Part shown: positions 45,549 through 54,677 of the stretch, piece by piece
Position numbering within the stretch: the first letter of the stretch is position 1
Layout: the number at the start of each line of letters is the position of its first letter
NCBI RefSeq assembly: GCF_022809355.1
Contig: NZ_JAKZMM010000004.1
Span: 1 to 64,000, forward strand
Length of the DNA: 64,000 nt
Direction: 5' to 3'
Origin: Parabacteroides faecalis
Lineage (GTDB): Bacteria > Bacteroidota > Bacteroidia > Bacteroidales > Tannerellaceae
Notes under the pieces: model-generated
What the model saw: only the letters and a program-made list of their open reading frames with translations
Databases searched by the model: none
Told to the model about the DNA's origin: nothing
Program-made: the position numbers and the translations under genes

Positions 45549-48500
45549 TTAGAAGTTAACAGATACACCAAATAATAAAGACGTTGTTATAGGATATGCT
45601 GAAGATCCCATTTCTGGGTCCCATCCTTTTGGAAACTTACTGATACAGAATAAATCGTTACCGGATACATAGATTCTAGCATGTTTAATACTTGCTTTTT
45701 CTGTTAGGCTCTTTGGTAAAGTATAACCGAATGTGAGATTCTTCAATCGGAAATAACGTCCGTTAAATAGCCAATAATCAGACATTGCATAATTCGAGCT
45801 TGCATTAGCATATGTTAATCTAGGATAAAATGCTTCGGCATTTTGAGCTTCTGTGTTTTTAGAACTCCAGTAATTTCCATCAATAATATTAGGAACGTTT
45901 CCAAAATTTTCTCGGAGAGGTTGTACCATAACCGTTGAGTACCGTACATTTTGACGACCTACTCCTTGAAAAGCCATAGATAAATCGAACCCTTTATAAC
46001 CAACAGAAACATTTCCACCATAAGTAAATCTTGGTAAAGATCCTCCTAATAAGACTCGGTCATAATCAGGGGTAATTTTTCCATCAGGCTTTCCATCTGG
46101 TCCAGAAATATCTACATATTTAATATCTCCAATTTGTGCATTATTATTAATTTGCGGACCGGCTAAATCTTCTTCTGTTAAAATCAATCCATCACTTACA
46201 TAACCATACCACTCGTTGAATTCGGATCCTTCCATTTTAACTTGATCTCCTAAAAATTGTGTACCACCTAAATCTCCCATTTTAGAGACGAAATCAGAGA
46301 AATTAACTGCTACACTATAACTCCAGTCATTAACTTGATCACTCCATCCCAAATCAAGTTCAAAACCATTTGTATACATATCTCCTGTGTTTTTTTGAGG
46401 ATTATCAAAACCTACATAATCAGGAATTTCCAGTGCTAGCAACATATCTTTTGTTGTTTTCTTATAATAGTCAAACGCAAAACGCAATCTACTATCTAAG
46501 AATTGTGCATCAAGACCGATATCAAACGATTGAGTTTTTTCCCAAGAAATGTTTTCAATCGCATAGACTTGTTGTGCAGCTGATAATTGTGATAACCGTT
46601 GCCCGTTTTGATAGAATAAAACGTTACTGAACACAATTGCAGCTTGATATGGATAATAGTTCTGTTCTGTTGTGTTAGGTTTAAAGATTCGTTCGTTACC
46701 TAATGTTCCCCAAGAAGCTCTGAGTTTTAAATAAGATAACCAATCGTTTTCTTTTTCTTTTAGAAAGTTTTCTTCACTTATTACCCAACCAGCAGAGAAA
46801 GAAGGGAATGATCCCCATCTGTAATCTTTATGGAATCTGGAAGAACCATCATAACGGATGTTTCCTTGTAATAAGTAACGGTTATCATAATTGTACATGA
46901 CTCTTCCAAACCATGATTGGTAAGCAACTTCTTGAGCATTACCACTATTGTCTCTCATAGACAGAGGACCTAAATCTAGATAAGGATAACTATCGAGTTC
47001 GTATTGATCTCGAGATGCCATCAGGTTTTCCCAAAAAGCATAATAAGTTTCATAACCAGCCATAACATTAAGGTTATGTTTTCCAAAGGATTTTATATAA
47101 TTGGCAATTCCTTGGATTGTAACATTGTAGCTATCGTTTCTGTTCTCTGTTAATTTAGTGGAGGTTTGTCCTTCTAAATATCCTCCAATTGTATTTGGAT
47201 CACTAGCTATTGTATATGGTACAGCTTTGTTAAATGTCTTTGATTTATCAAAGTTGTATACAGGTGCAATAACCCCTGAGATTTTTAATCCATCGATAGG
47301 AGTAAGATCTAATGAGGCCTTACCTCCAATTTGGTTGTACCATTCATTCTTTTCACCTCCTGCAATCATTCTACCGTATGGGTTTGCTCCAGATTTTCCT
47401 TCTGCAATTCGTCCGTCATCCCACATTGCTGCATAAACTGGAGGAGTAATACGCATTCTATCAAATGGATCAAATGTTGGTCTGTGTGATTTAGAACGCT
47501 TAAAATTAAAGTCGAGAGTTGCTCCTAAATATTTATTGATTTTAAAGTCGTTATTAACACGAAGCATAAAGCGTTCGTAATATCTGTCTGCATATAATCC
47601 ATCTATTTTATCATATGTAAATGACGCTTTTGTGCGGACAGCTTTACTGCCACCTGCTATGTTAATAGCATGTTTTTGTCTAGGTGCAGAGCTCTTTAAA
47701 ATTAAGTCTTGCCAGTCTGTATTGGGATAATTATTAGGGTCTGTTGCGCTATTTTTTAACCAATTGTTAATTTGATCTTCCGAATAAGTCTGATACCATC
47801 CTCCTGCTGGATTATCATTGTAACGTAATTCGTTGGTTATTTCCATATATCGCTGAAGACCTGCGTATTCTGGCTGCTTTGTAGGTATTTCCCAACCATA
47901 TTCAAAATTATATCCTAACGATAAGTCATTTTCTTTGGCTCGTTTGGTTGTAATTAGAATAACTCCAGCTGCAGCTCGTGAACCATAAATTGAGGCAGAT
48001 GCGGCGTCTTTTAGAACTGACATGTTTTCAACATCGTCTGGATTTACCTGATTAATATCTCCAGGTACTCCGTCAATTATAACCAAAGGACTTGTGTCTC
48101 CGATAGTTGTTACACCACGGACTTTAATACTACCTGCAGTTGCACCAGGAGCATTATTATCACGAGTTACTGTAACTCCAGAAACAGCACCTTGTAAAGC
48201 CGTTGACAATTGAGTTGTTTTCCTAGCTGCTAAATTATCTCCTTTAATAGCACCAACAGCTCCTGTTAAGTCTTTTTTTCTAGCAACACCATATCCCACT
48301 ACAACTAATTCATCCAAGGCTTCGGAGTCATCTTTCATAATAATAGATAAAGAGCTTTGATTGCCTACCTTAATTTCATGGTTCGAATAACCTACATAGG
48401 AAACTTCCAAAGTTGCTCCCTCTGGTACTTCCAAAGAGAATTTACCGTCCATGTCTGTGATAGTTCCGTTGGTGGTCCCTTTGACAAGGACATTCGCTCC

Positions 48501-48944
48501 GATTACGGCTTCTCCATTGGGATCAACTACAGTACCGGTGATGATTTTCTTCTGTTGATTGGCTAATGCTGTTGTGCTTTCGGCTGCTTTGAACAGATAG
48601 ATTTTCCCGTCTTTGATTTCATAGCCGATGGCTGTGTTGCCGAACATGGCATTTAATACCTCTCTTACTTCGGTATTGATGAAGTTGAGGGAGACTTTGC
48701 GATTCAGGTCAACTACTTGTGCGCTGTAAGCCAGGCTAAGTCCGGTTTGATCTGAAATGCTGTTTAATACAGTTTTGACTTTCGCGTTGCTGACAGTTAC
48801 GGAAACTTGCTGGGCATCTGCGTTGGCTGCAAATGCTGAAAGCGAAAGCATTAACGATAATGCTGTTAGTTTCATGGATCTAGGTATTTTATTCGTTAAT
48901 AATAAATAACTTCCATTTGATGAAGTCATGTGTTTTTCTTCCAT
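45549..48944 (-). CDS. SusC-type TonB-dependent transporter with STN domain
   Basis: This is an outer-membrane channel for the target glycan. After the signal peptide (SLMLSLSAFAANADAQ) comes an STN domain (about 45-115) that contacts the FecR anti-sigma factor. A carboxypeptidase-like beta-sandwich (about 133-215) follows, then the TonB box region (LDELVVVGYG), the plug (SVLKDAASASIYGSRAAAG) and a 22-strand barrel. At 1131 aa it is slightly long because of STN. The STN domain predicts regulation by the ECF sigma/FecR pair at 51896-53583. Confidence 0.96.
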   Translation of the reverse strand: MEEKHMTSSNGSYLLLTNKIPRSMKLTALSLMLSLSAFAANADAQQVSVTVSNAKVKTVLNSISDQTGLSLAYSAQVVDLNRKVSLNFINTEVREVLNAMFGNTAIGYEIKDGKIYLFKAAESTTALANQQKKIITGTVVDPNGEAVIGANVLVKGTTNGTITDMDGKFSLEVPEGATLEVSYVGYSNHEIKVGNQSSLSIIMKDDSEALDELVVVGYGVARKKDLTGAVGAIKGDNLAARKTTQLSTALQGAVSGVTVTRDNNAPGATAGSIKVRGVTTIGDTSPLVIIDGVPGDINQVNPDDVENMSVLKDAASASIYGSRAAAGVILITTKRAKENDLSLGYNFEYGWEIPTKQPEYAGLQRYMEITNELRYNDNPAGGWYQTYSEDQINNWLKNSATDPNNYPNTDWQDLILKSSAPRQKHAINIAGGSKAVRTKASFTYDKIDGLYADRYYERFMLRVNNDFKINKYLGATLDFNFKRSKSHRPTFDPFDRMRITPPVYAAMWDDGRIAEGKSGANPYGRMIAGGEKNEWYNQIGGKASLDLTPIDGLKISGVIAPVYNFDKSKTFNKAVPYTIASDPNTIGGYLEGQTSTKLTENRNDSYNVTIQGIANYIKSFGKHNLNVMAGYETYYAFWENLMASRDQYELDSYPYLDLGPLSMRDNSGNAQEVAYQSWFGRVMYNYDNRYLLQGNIRYDGSSRFHKDYRWGSFPSFSAGWVISEENFLKEKENDWLSYLKLRASWGTLGNERIFKPNTTEQNYYPYQAAIVFSNVLFYQNGQRLSQLSAAQQVYAIENISWEKTQSFDIGLDAQFLDSRLRFAFDYYKKTTKDMLLALEIPDYVGFDNPQKNTGDMYTNGFELDLGWSDQVNDWSYSVAVNFSDFVSKMGDLGGTQFLGDQVKMEGSEFNEWYGYVSDGLILTEEDLAGPQINNNAQIGDIKYVDISGPDGKPDGKITPDYDRVLLGGSLPRFTYGGNVSVGYKGFDLSMAFQGVGRQNVRYSTVMVQPLRENFGNVPNIIDGNYWSSKNTEAQNAEAFYPRLTYANASSNYAMSDYWLFNGRYFRLKNLTFGYTLPKSLTEKASIKHARIYVSGNDLFCISKFPKGWDPEMGSSAYPITTSLLFGVSVNF

Positions 48945-49527
48945 ATCTTTGTACTGATTAATGATGTGTTGAAAACTATGTTTTTGAAATCTTTAATTGT
49001 AGCCGGAGAGGGTAGGAGCTTTTCGGCTATTTCTTTTAATATCTTCTGATTTATCCACTCATGTGCTTGTATTTTTAAAAGGTTAAACATTTAAAATTAT
49101 CTCTTTTTTCTTAATAGACACATAACTTATGGATAAGGATGAGCTAAATTAGATTTTTTTTTGAAAAAACTCGTTTTTTTCTTCTGTCGTTATGAAAATG
49201 GGTGGTTGACTTCGTAAGATAGCTCTTGTTTCTTCGTATTCTTTTATATTTTTGACAGATGTGGTAAAGCTTTATCATAGTTGTGCTAAAGCTTTTTGAC
49301 AAATATAGTAAAGCTTTTCGACAGTTGTCAAAAAATTAAAAGATAGTAGCTTTTGGACTATTAGCCCGAGAGATCAGGTTTCTGTCTTTAATTGTATGTC
49401 GATGGGGCGTCCGTGAGTTTTGTGTGTCGGTAATTGGATTCTCGGAGGAATCTGATTACTTTTGTCTAATAGACTAGTCTGATGGTTAAGTCGGTGGTCG
49501 GTGAAACATACATAAAATAATATACGA
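48945..49527. other. Divergent intergenic region between susC and GH20 genes
   Basis: No gene was seen in 583 bp. A four-unit 22-nt tandem array at 49249-49336 is the main feature. No TAnnTTTG box is obvious before susC, in line with transcription by the ECF sigma factor. Confidence 0.55.
49249..49336. repeat. Four 22-nt tandem repeats between susC and GH20
   Basis: Units at 49249-49270, 49271-49292, 49293-49314 and 49315-49336 follow the pattern TTTTTGACA, seven or so variable bases, TAAAGC; the last unit is diverged. The 22-nt period is about two helical turns, as expected for sites on one DNA face. They could be regulator binding sites or copies of the intergenic 21-nt repeat type. Confidence 0.75.
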
Positions 49528-51849
49528 ATGAAAAAAACGTTATGGGCAAGATGGTTTGTGACCGTCTTATTAGTAGGAGGTCTGACGGCCTGTTCCCCCA
49601 AAGAAGTTCAGGTAGGTAGTTGGCAGGTAATACCGTTGCCACAGGAAATAACGGAGGTGAAAGACGCAGCTCCGTTTGTGATTAATTCTTCGACTGTGAT
49701 CTGTTATCCGGAAGGAAATGAGAAGCTGGAGAAGACGGCTCATTTTCTGGCTTCTTATATACGGGAAGTGACGGGGACAACGGTGCGTGTGACGACGAAA
49801 CAGGCTGAAAACAGTATTTCTCTTCAGGTGGATCCTGCTGTTTCTTCGACAAAAGACGGGTATGAATTACAGGTTTCGTCAGATGGTATAACGGTGAAAG
49901 GTACGACCGAAGCCGGTGTTTTTTACGGTATCCAGACGATTTACAAGGCGCTCCCAATTACGGATGGAAAGGCGTTGGGAGCTGTTCCGGCAGGAACGGT
50001 TAAGGATTATCCGCGTTTTGACTACCGAGGATTTATGGTGGATGTAGGACGCCACTTTTTCTCGGTAGATTATCTGAAGGAAATCATTGATATGCTGGCT
50101 ATACACCATATCAATTACTTTCATTGGCACCTGACGGAAGACCAGGGTTGGCGTATTGAGATCAAGAAATACCCGAAACTGACGGAGATTGGTTCGCATC
50201 GGAAGGAAACGATCACGGCACCGGGTTCCGACAAATACGACGGTGTTCCGGTGAGTGGATATTATACGCAGGAAGAAGCTCGGGAGATTGTACAATATGC
50301 TGCCGATCGTTTTATTACGGTAATACCGGAGATCGATATGCCGGGACACATGTTGGCGGCTTTGGCTTCCTATCCGGAGTTGGGTTGCACGGGAGGTCCG
50401 TATGAAACGGCTACGAAGTTTGGTGTCTTTGATGAAGTATTGTGTGGCGGTAATGAGGCGACTTTGCAATTTGCCAAAGATGTGATCAATGAAATTATGG
50501 ATATCTTCCCATCTCCTTATATTCATATCGGAGGAGATGAGTGTCCGAAGGTGGAATGGAAGAAATGCCCGAAATGCCAGGCAAAGATTAAGGAACTGGG
50601 ATTGAAGGATACACCGGAACATTCGAAAGAGAATCAGCTTCAGGCTTATTTCATGGGCGAAGTGGAAAAAGAGATCATCAAACGGGGACGGAAGATGCTG
50701 GCTTGGGATGAAATTCTGGATGGAGATCCGGCCAGAAGTACGACTGTGATGGCATGGACTGGTGTGAAGGCCAGCATTCGCTCGGCACAATCCGGTTTTC
50801 AGACAATCGTTTGTCCGATCAGTCATTTGTATTTCAGCAATCCGGGCTATAACCGCCTGACAGGAGTTACCAGTGTGGCACGGGTGTATAACTTTGAACC
50901 GGTCAATGAAGCCCTTACTGCTGAAGAGAAAGACCGTATCATCGGCGTGCAAGGTTGTATCTGGACGGAATGGACGAAAGACAGTACGAAGATGGAATGG
51001 CAGATGATGCCTCGTATTGCAGCCTTGAGCGAGTTGCAATGGAGTCGTCCGGAAAAAGACTTGGATGGATTCTTGAAGCGGCTTCGTCATCAGTTGGATC
51101 TGTATACGTTGAATGGGTATCATTATAAAGAAGACATCGAAGAGGTGACGATGGATATCAATCCGGCAGGCGATGCCGGTAAAGCGCTTGTAACGCTCTC
51201 GACTTTTGATAACGCTCCGGTTTATTATACAACGGATGGAACAGAACCGACTGAAGCGTCTTCGCGTTATCAGGAACCGTTTACGATAGATAGTCAGACG
51301 CCAACCGTGAAAGCCAAGGCTATCCGCAACGGTCGGGAAAGTCAAGTGGTGGAAGAATCGTTGGAATACAACTTAGCTACCATGCGCCCGGTTCATTTGA
51401 ACTCGAAGCCGGACGATGCTTATGGTTATAAAGGATCTTCGCTTTTGGTGGACGGACTGAAGGGCGACGGGAATTATCGTTCGGGCCGTTATATCGGTAT
51501 TTATGGAAAAGATCTGGATGTAACCGTTGATTTGGAAGACGAGAAAGAGATTTCTTCGGTATCGGTCAGCTCTTGTCTGGTGCCGGGTGATTACATCTTC
51601 GGTCTGACAGGTTTGGAAGTTCATGTCTCTTCTGATGGAAAAACGTATCGGAAAATAGCTTCGAAGTCTATTCCTGAATTGGAAAAAGGAAGTAAGAATA
51701 ATGTAACGAGATTGGATGAACTCAGTTTCGATCAGACAAAAGCCCGTTTTGTCCGCATTGTCGGGAAATGTACGCCTGTCTTGCCATCATGGCATCCGGG
51801 AGCCGGACACAAGACCTACCTGTTTATCGATGAGGTAGGTGTTTACTAA
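49528..51849 (+). CDS. GH20 beta-N-acetylhexosaminidase, lipoprotein
   Basis: It removes terminal beta-GlcNAc or beta-GalNAc by substrate-assisted catalysis. Lipobox LTAC (Cys22). A GH20b domain (about 30-160) precedes the barrel with GFMVDVGRHFF, HWHLTEDQGWRIEIKKYP and the catalytic Asp337-Glu338 (HIGGDECPK). Then come a chitobiase C-terminal-like domain (about 550-610, PVYYTTDGTEPTEAS) and an F5/8 discoidin-type sugar-binding domain (about 620-773). It is divergent from susC and likely co-regulated with it. Confidence 0.94.
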   Translation: MKKTLWARWFVTVLLVGGLTACSPKEVQVGSWQVIPLPQEITEVKDAAPFVINSSTVICYPEGNEKLEKTAHFLASYIREVTGTTVRVTTKQAENSISLQVDPAVSSTKDGYELQVSSDGITVKGTTEAGVFYGIQTIYKALPITDGKALGAVPAGTVKDYPRFDYRGFMVDVGRHFFSVDYLKEIIDMLAIHHINYFHWHLTEDQGWRIEIKKYPKLTEIGSHRKETITAPGSDKYDGVPVSGYYTQEEAREIVQYAADRFITVIPEIDMPGHMLAALASYPELGCTGGPYETATKFGVFDEVLCGGNEATLQFAKDVINEIMDIFPSPYIHIGGDECPKVEWKKCPKCQAKIKELGLKDTPEHSKENQLQAYFMGEVEKEIIKRGRKMLAWDEILDGDPARSTTVMAWTGVKASIRSAQSGFQTIVCPISHLYFSNPGYNRLTGVTSVARVYNFEPVNEALTAEEKDRIIGVQGCIWTEWTKDSTKMEWQMMPRIAALSELQWSRPEKDLDGFLKRLRHQLDLYTLNGYHYKEDIEEVTMDINPAGDAGKALVTLSTFDNAPVYYTTDGTEPTEASSRYQEPFTIDSQTPTVKAKAIRNGRESQVVEESLEYNLATMRPVHLNSKPDDAYGYKGSSLLVDGLKGDGNYRSGRYIGIYGKDLDVTVDLEDEKEISSVSVSSCLVPGDYIFGLTGLEVHVSSDGKTYRKIASKSIPELEKGSKNNVTRLDELSFDQTKARFVRIVGKCTPVLPSWHPGAGHKTYLFIDEVGVY

Positions 51850-51895
51850 TACGTTTGTTTGCGGTTATAAGAAGTAGTTGGTTGTATGCAGCCAA

Positions 51896-52885
51896 CTACT
51901 TTTTTACGTTTACGCAGATTGTATCACCTTGTGACAGGAATCGGACCGGAGAAATCTTTTCCAGTTCCCGCAAAGTAGTCAGGATATTTGTCTGACGGGT
52001 TTTGATCGTGTAGGTATAGTTCAATGCTTTCTTGTCTTCTATACGGAATGTCACATCATAAATTCGGGACAAAGTCTGGATGGCATCTTTCATCGGTGTC
52101 TGTTCGAAGATGATCTGGTCGGTTGTCCAGGCCGAACTCTCTGCAATGTTTTGCGGACGTACAATCTTACACAAGCGGGAAGTACGGTCATAGATCGCTT
52201 TTTCTCCGGGACTCAGTTCGAAGGTCTGGAAGTCTCCCGACGACAATTCTACCCGTCCGTGATTAAGAGCGACCGAAATATCCTGATCTTCCGTATAAGC
52301 TTTCACATTAAATTCAGTACCCAGCACTTTTACTTTCATCCGGTCGAGAACAACCGTAAAAGGACGGTTCTTATTGGATGCTACTTCAAACAAGCCTTCT
52401 CCGTCCAATTCTACTTCCCGATCCTTATAGGTGAATTTCTTGGGGAAACGGATCCGGCTGTTTGCATTCAGGTAAACACTACTGCCGTCTTGGAAGATAA
52501 CCCGCATCTTTTCCCCTCTCGGTACGACAATCTCTTCCATTTCGTGCGAAGCCAATAAATCAATCTGGTTATTGACATTGACGAACAAGCCTATAAATAA
52601 GGTAATAGGTATTAATATGGCCGCAGCGCGGAATATCCAACGGCGTATGGTTTGCCGGCGCAGTTGCTGGTTAATGCGCTGATACATGACGGCCGAAGGA
52701 ATTTCATGATCAACCCATTCCTGTTCTTCCCCTAAATGGATTTGCCGTTCGTCTTTATCCATCCGTTCGGAAAGCCATTTCATACCTTCTTCTGTCTTGA
52801 ACCAGCCAACGACCCATTTCGCTTCTTCTGCCGTGGCTTCGTTATCGAGCACTTTCTCGATGGTTGATATATCCGGTGTTTTCAT
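51896..52885 (-). CDS. FecR-type anti-sigma factor
   Basis: This is an inner-membrane regulator that holds the ECF sigma factor until the SusC STN domain signals. The N-terminal cytoplasmic part (about 1-75) is followed by one transmembrane helix (AAAILIPITLFIGLFVNV, about 86-103). The FecR domain (VPRGEKMRVIFQDGSSVYLNA) comes next, and a C-terminal STN-like domain is at about 255-325 (FEQTPMKDAIQTLSRIYDV). The Met at 52885 has a better ribosome-binding context than the one at 52894. It lies directly after the sigma gene. Confidence 0.92.
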   Translation of the reverse strand: MKTPDISTIEKVLDNEATAEEAKWVVGWFKTEEGMKWLSERMDKDERQIHLGEEQEWVDHEIPSAVMYQRINQQLRRQTIRRWIFRAAAILIPITLFIGLFVNVNNQIDLLASHEMEEIVVPRGEKMRVIFQDGSSVYLNANSRIRFPKKFTYKDREVELDGEGLFEVASNKNRPFTVVLDRMKVKVLGTEFNVKAYTEDQDISVALNHGRVELSSGDFQTFELSPGEKAIYDRTSRLCKIVRPQNIAESSAWTTDQIIFEQTPMKDAIQTLSRIYDVTFRIEDKKALNYTYTIKTRQTNILTTLRELEKISPVRFLSQGDTICVNVKK

Positions 52886-52986
52886 TGTAATCATCTTCTT
52901 TTATTAATAGACACACAATTCGTGATTTGGAATGAGGGCAAATCCGTTTGTTTAGAGTTTTTAAGTTTATCCTTCTTTATTGTTCC

Positions 52987-53583
52987 TTATGAGCTCATCC
53001 ATTTACAAACCAACAGAAGAATGCCGAGCAAACGTCCCATTTTATCCCGTAGCAATTTGATGGCTTGCGAATAATGCGATTTAACGGTCGGCACCGAGAT
53101 GTGTAGCTTGTCGGCCACTTCCTGATTCGACAGATTATCCCGAATCTTCAGGAGGCATACTTTACGTTTCTGCTCGGGCAATTCCGCCAATATCTTATAA
53201 AAATGTTGGAACAAGTCTTTTTCCTCCAAGGCACTTTGCAGTTTATCTTCAAATTCCGGTGCATTTTGGATGACTGCATAATTCTTTTCCATATCAGAAA
53301 AGTTATCCCGTATTTCATTTAATACCAGGTTTTTGGTCATGGTGTACAGATAATTCCGAAGATGCACGGAGCCCACAAATAAAGAACGAGATTCCCATAA
53401 CTTGAGAAATACCTGTTGGACAATGTCTTCTGCGAGAAACGTATCCTTCAGGTATTTATAAGCCAATACATAAAGCATTTTATTGTATCGCTCATAGATA
53501 GCCGTAAAAGCTTTTTCATCGCCGTTCTGTAAACGCGAAAGAAGCATGTCATCTGGTTGATCGGGATGGAAGAACTGGGGCAT
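52987..53583 (-). CDS. ECF RNA polymerase sigma factor
   Basis: This is an extracytoplasmic-function sigma factor of the Bacteroidetes PUL-associated type (198 aa). Region 2 (about 25-95) has AYKYLKDTFLAEDIVQQVFLKLWE. Region 4 (about 130-180) has LPEQKRKVCLLKIRDNLSNQEVADKLHISVPTVKSH. The longer frame opens at 53700, but the promoter at 53605-53612 lies inside it, so 53583 is the start. Targets likely include the susC operon. Confidence 0.92.
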   Translation of the reverse strand: MPQFFHPDQPDDMLLSRLQNGDEKAFTAIYERYNKMLYVLAYKYLKDTFLAEDIVQQVFLKLWESRSLFVGSVHLRNYLYTMTKNLVLNEIRDNFSDMEKNYAVIQNAPEFEDKLQSALEEKDLFQHFYKILAELPEQKRKVCLLKIRDNLSNQEVADKLHISVPTVKSHYSQAIKLLRDKMGRLLGILLLVCKWMSS

Positions 53584-53604
53584 ATCGTAGTTTGTTAACG
53601 CATA

Positions 53605-53612
53605 CAAATGTA
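53605..53612 (-). promoter_or_regulatory. -7 element of the ECF sigma gene
   Basis: The minus strand reads TACATTTG, 21 nt before the ATG at 53583. It overlaps a short palindrome CATAC-AAAT-GTATG. Confidence 0.55.
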
Positions 53613-53645
53613 TGAAAAAACTTAAAAGCGTCACATGAAAATGCT

Positions 53646-53653
53646 TATATTTG
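53646..53653 (+). promoter_or_regulatory. -7 element of the first AraC gene
   Basis: TATATTTG fits TAnnTTTG, 21 nt before the ATG at 53675. Confidence 0.5.
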
Positions 53654-53674
53654 TAGAAATATAATGATAAGCTT

Positions 53675-54568
53675 ATGCCAGACGTTATCAAACTCGACAC
53701 GATCGAACAGTATAATCAATTGTATGGACTGGAAACTCTTCATCCATTGGTGGCAGTGGTTGATTTGTCAAAAGCATCCCGTTTCCCGACTCATTTTACA
53801 TTAAACTATGGAGTCTATGCGCTTTATCTGAAACAGACAAAATGTGGCGACTTGCGTTATGGGAAACAGATGTATGATTATCAGGAAGGAACCGTGACTA
53901 GTTTTGCTCCGGGACAAGTAGTAGAAGTGAAAGTGACAGACTTTGTTCCTCCGAAATCAAAAGGCTTGTTGTTTCATCCGGATTTGATCCGTGGAACATC
54001 TTTGGGCAAGGATATCAAGCATTATTCTTTCTTTTCCTATGCTTCGAATGAAGCGCTTCATTTGTCGGACGAGGAAAAAGGAATTTTCCAGGATTGTCTG
54101 GATAAGATTCAGGTAGAACTTTCGCATCCGGAAGACCGGCATAGTCGCCGTTTGATTTGTCGGAATATCGAGTTACTGTTGGATTATTGTACCCGTTTCT
54201 ATGAACGTCAGTTTGTAACACGTACAAATGTCAACCAAGACATTTTGGGCAAATTCGAAGATCTGTTGGATGAGTATTTTCAAAACGGTAAACCTCAGGA
54301 ATTGGGCTTGCCTACAGTCAAGTATTTTGCGGATGGTGTTCATTTGTCGCCTAACTATTTCGGAGATTTGGTCAAGAAAGAGACCGGGCGAACCGCTCAA
54401 GAGTATATTCAAAACAAACTGCTCAATGTAGCGAAAGAAGAAGTTTTAGGATCAAACCGAAGTATCAGTGAAATTGCCTATCGTTTGGGATTTCAATATC
54501 CCCAGCATTTTTCAAGGATATTCAAGAAAGCAGTGGGTTATACACCGAAAGAATTCCGCTTGCTTTGA
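53675..54568 (+). CDS. AraC family transcriptional regulator
   Basis: The N-terminal cupin-like sensor domain (about 20-150) is followed by a double helix-turn-helix at about 200-297 (HLSPNYFGDLVKKETGRTAQEYI; SISEIAYRLGFQYPQHFSRIFKKAVGYTPKEFR). It is divergent from the ECF sigma gene by 91 nt. Its targets are not visible. It could control nearby genes such as the flavoprotein and acetyltransferase pair, but this is unproven. Confidence 0.9.
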   Translation: MPDVIKLDTIEQYNQLYGLETLHPLVAVVDLSKASRFPTHFTLNYGVYALYLKQTKCGDLRYGKQMYDYQEGTVTSFAPGQVVEVKVTDFVPPKSKGLLFHPDLIRGTSLGKDIKHYSFFSYASNEALHLSDEEKGIFQDCLDKIQVELSHPEDRHSRRLICRNIELLLDYCTRFYERQFVTRTNVNQDILGKFEDLLDEYFQNGKPQELGLPTVKYFADGVHLSPNYFGDLVKKETGRTAQEYIQNKLLNVAKEEVLGSNRSISEIAYRLGFQYPQHFSRIFKKAVGYTPKEFRLL

Positions 54569-54634
54569 TTGAGATTGGATAGATGGACTTATGAAAAACT
54601 GTGTTAAACAGAGCTTTATAAGTAGAGTTTTTTG

Positions 54635-54642
54635 TAGTTTTG
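54635..54642 (+). promoter_or_regulatory. -7 element of the ATPase/TOPRIM pair
   Basis: TAGTTTTG fits TAnnTTTG, 35 nt before the ATG at 54678, giving the pair its own promoter. Confidence 0.5.
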
Positions 54643-54677
54643 TACATGAATGTGTAACCACAGAAAATACAGAAACA

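Noticed and set aside
49879-51345. 488-codon open frame antisense to the GH20 gene
   Set aside because: It lies wholly opposite a clear GH20 gene with conserved catalytic motifs, and its translation has no recognisable domain or signal. The frame is open because of codon use on the other strand.
53584-53700. N-terminal extension of the ECF sigma factor
   Set aside because: The minus-strand promoter box at 53605-53612 lies inside it, and family length fits the start at 53583.
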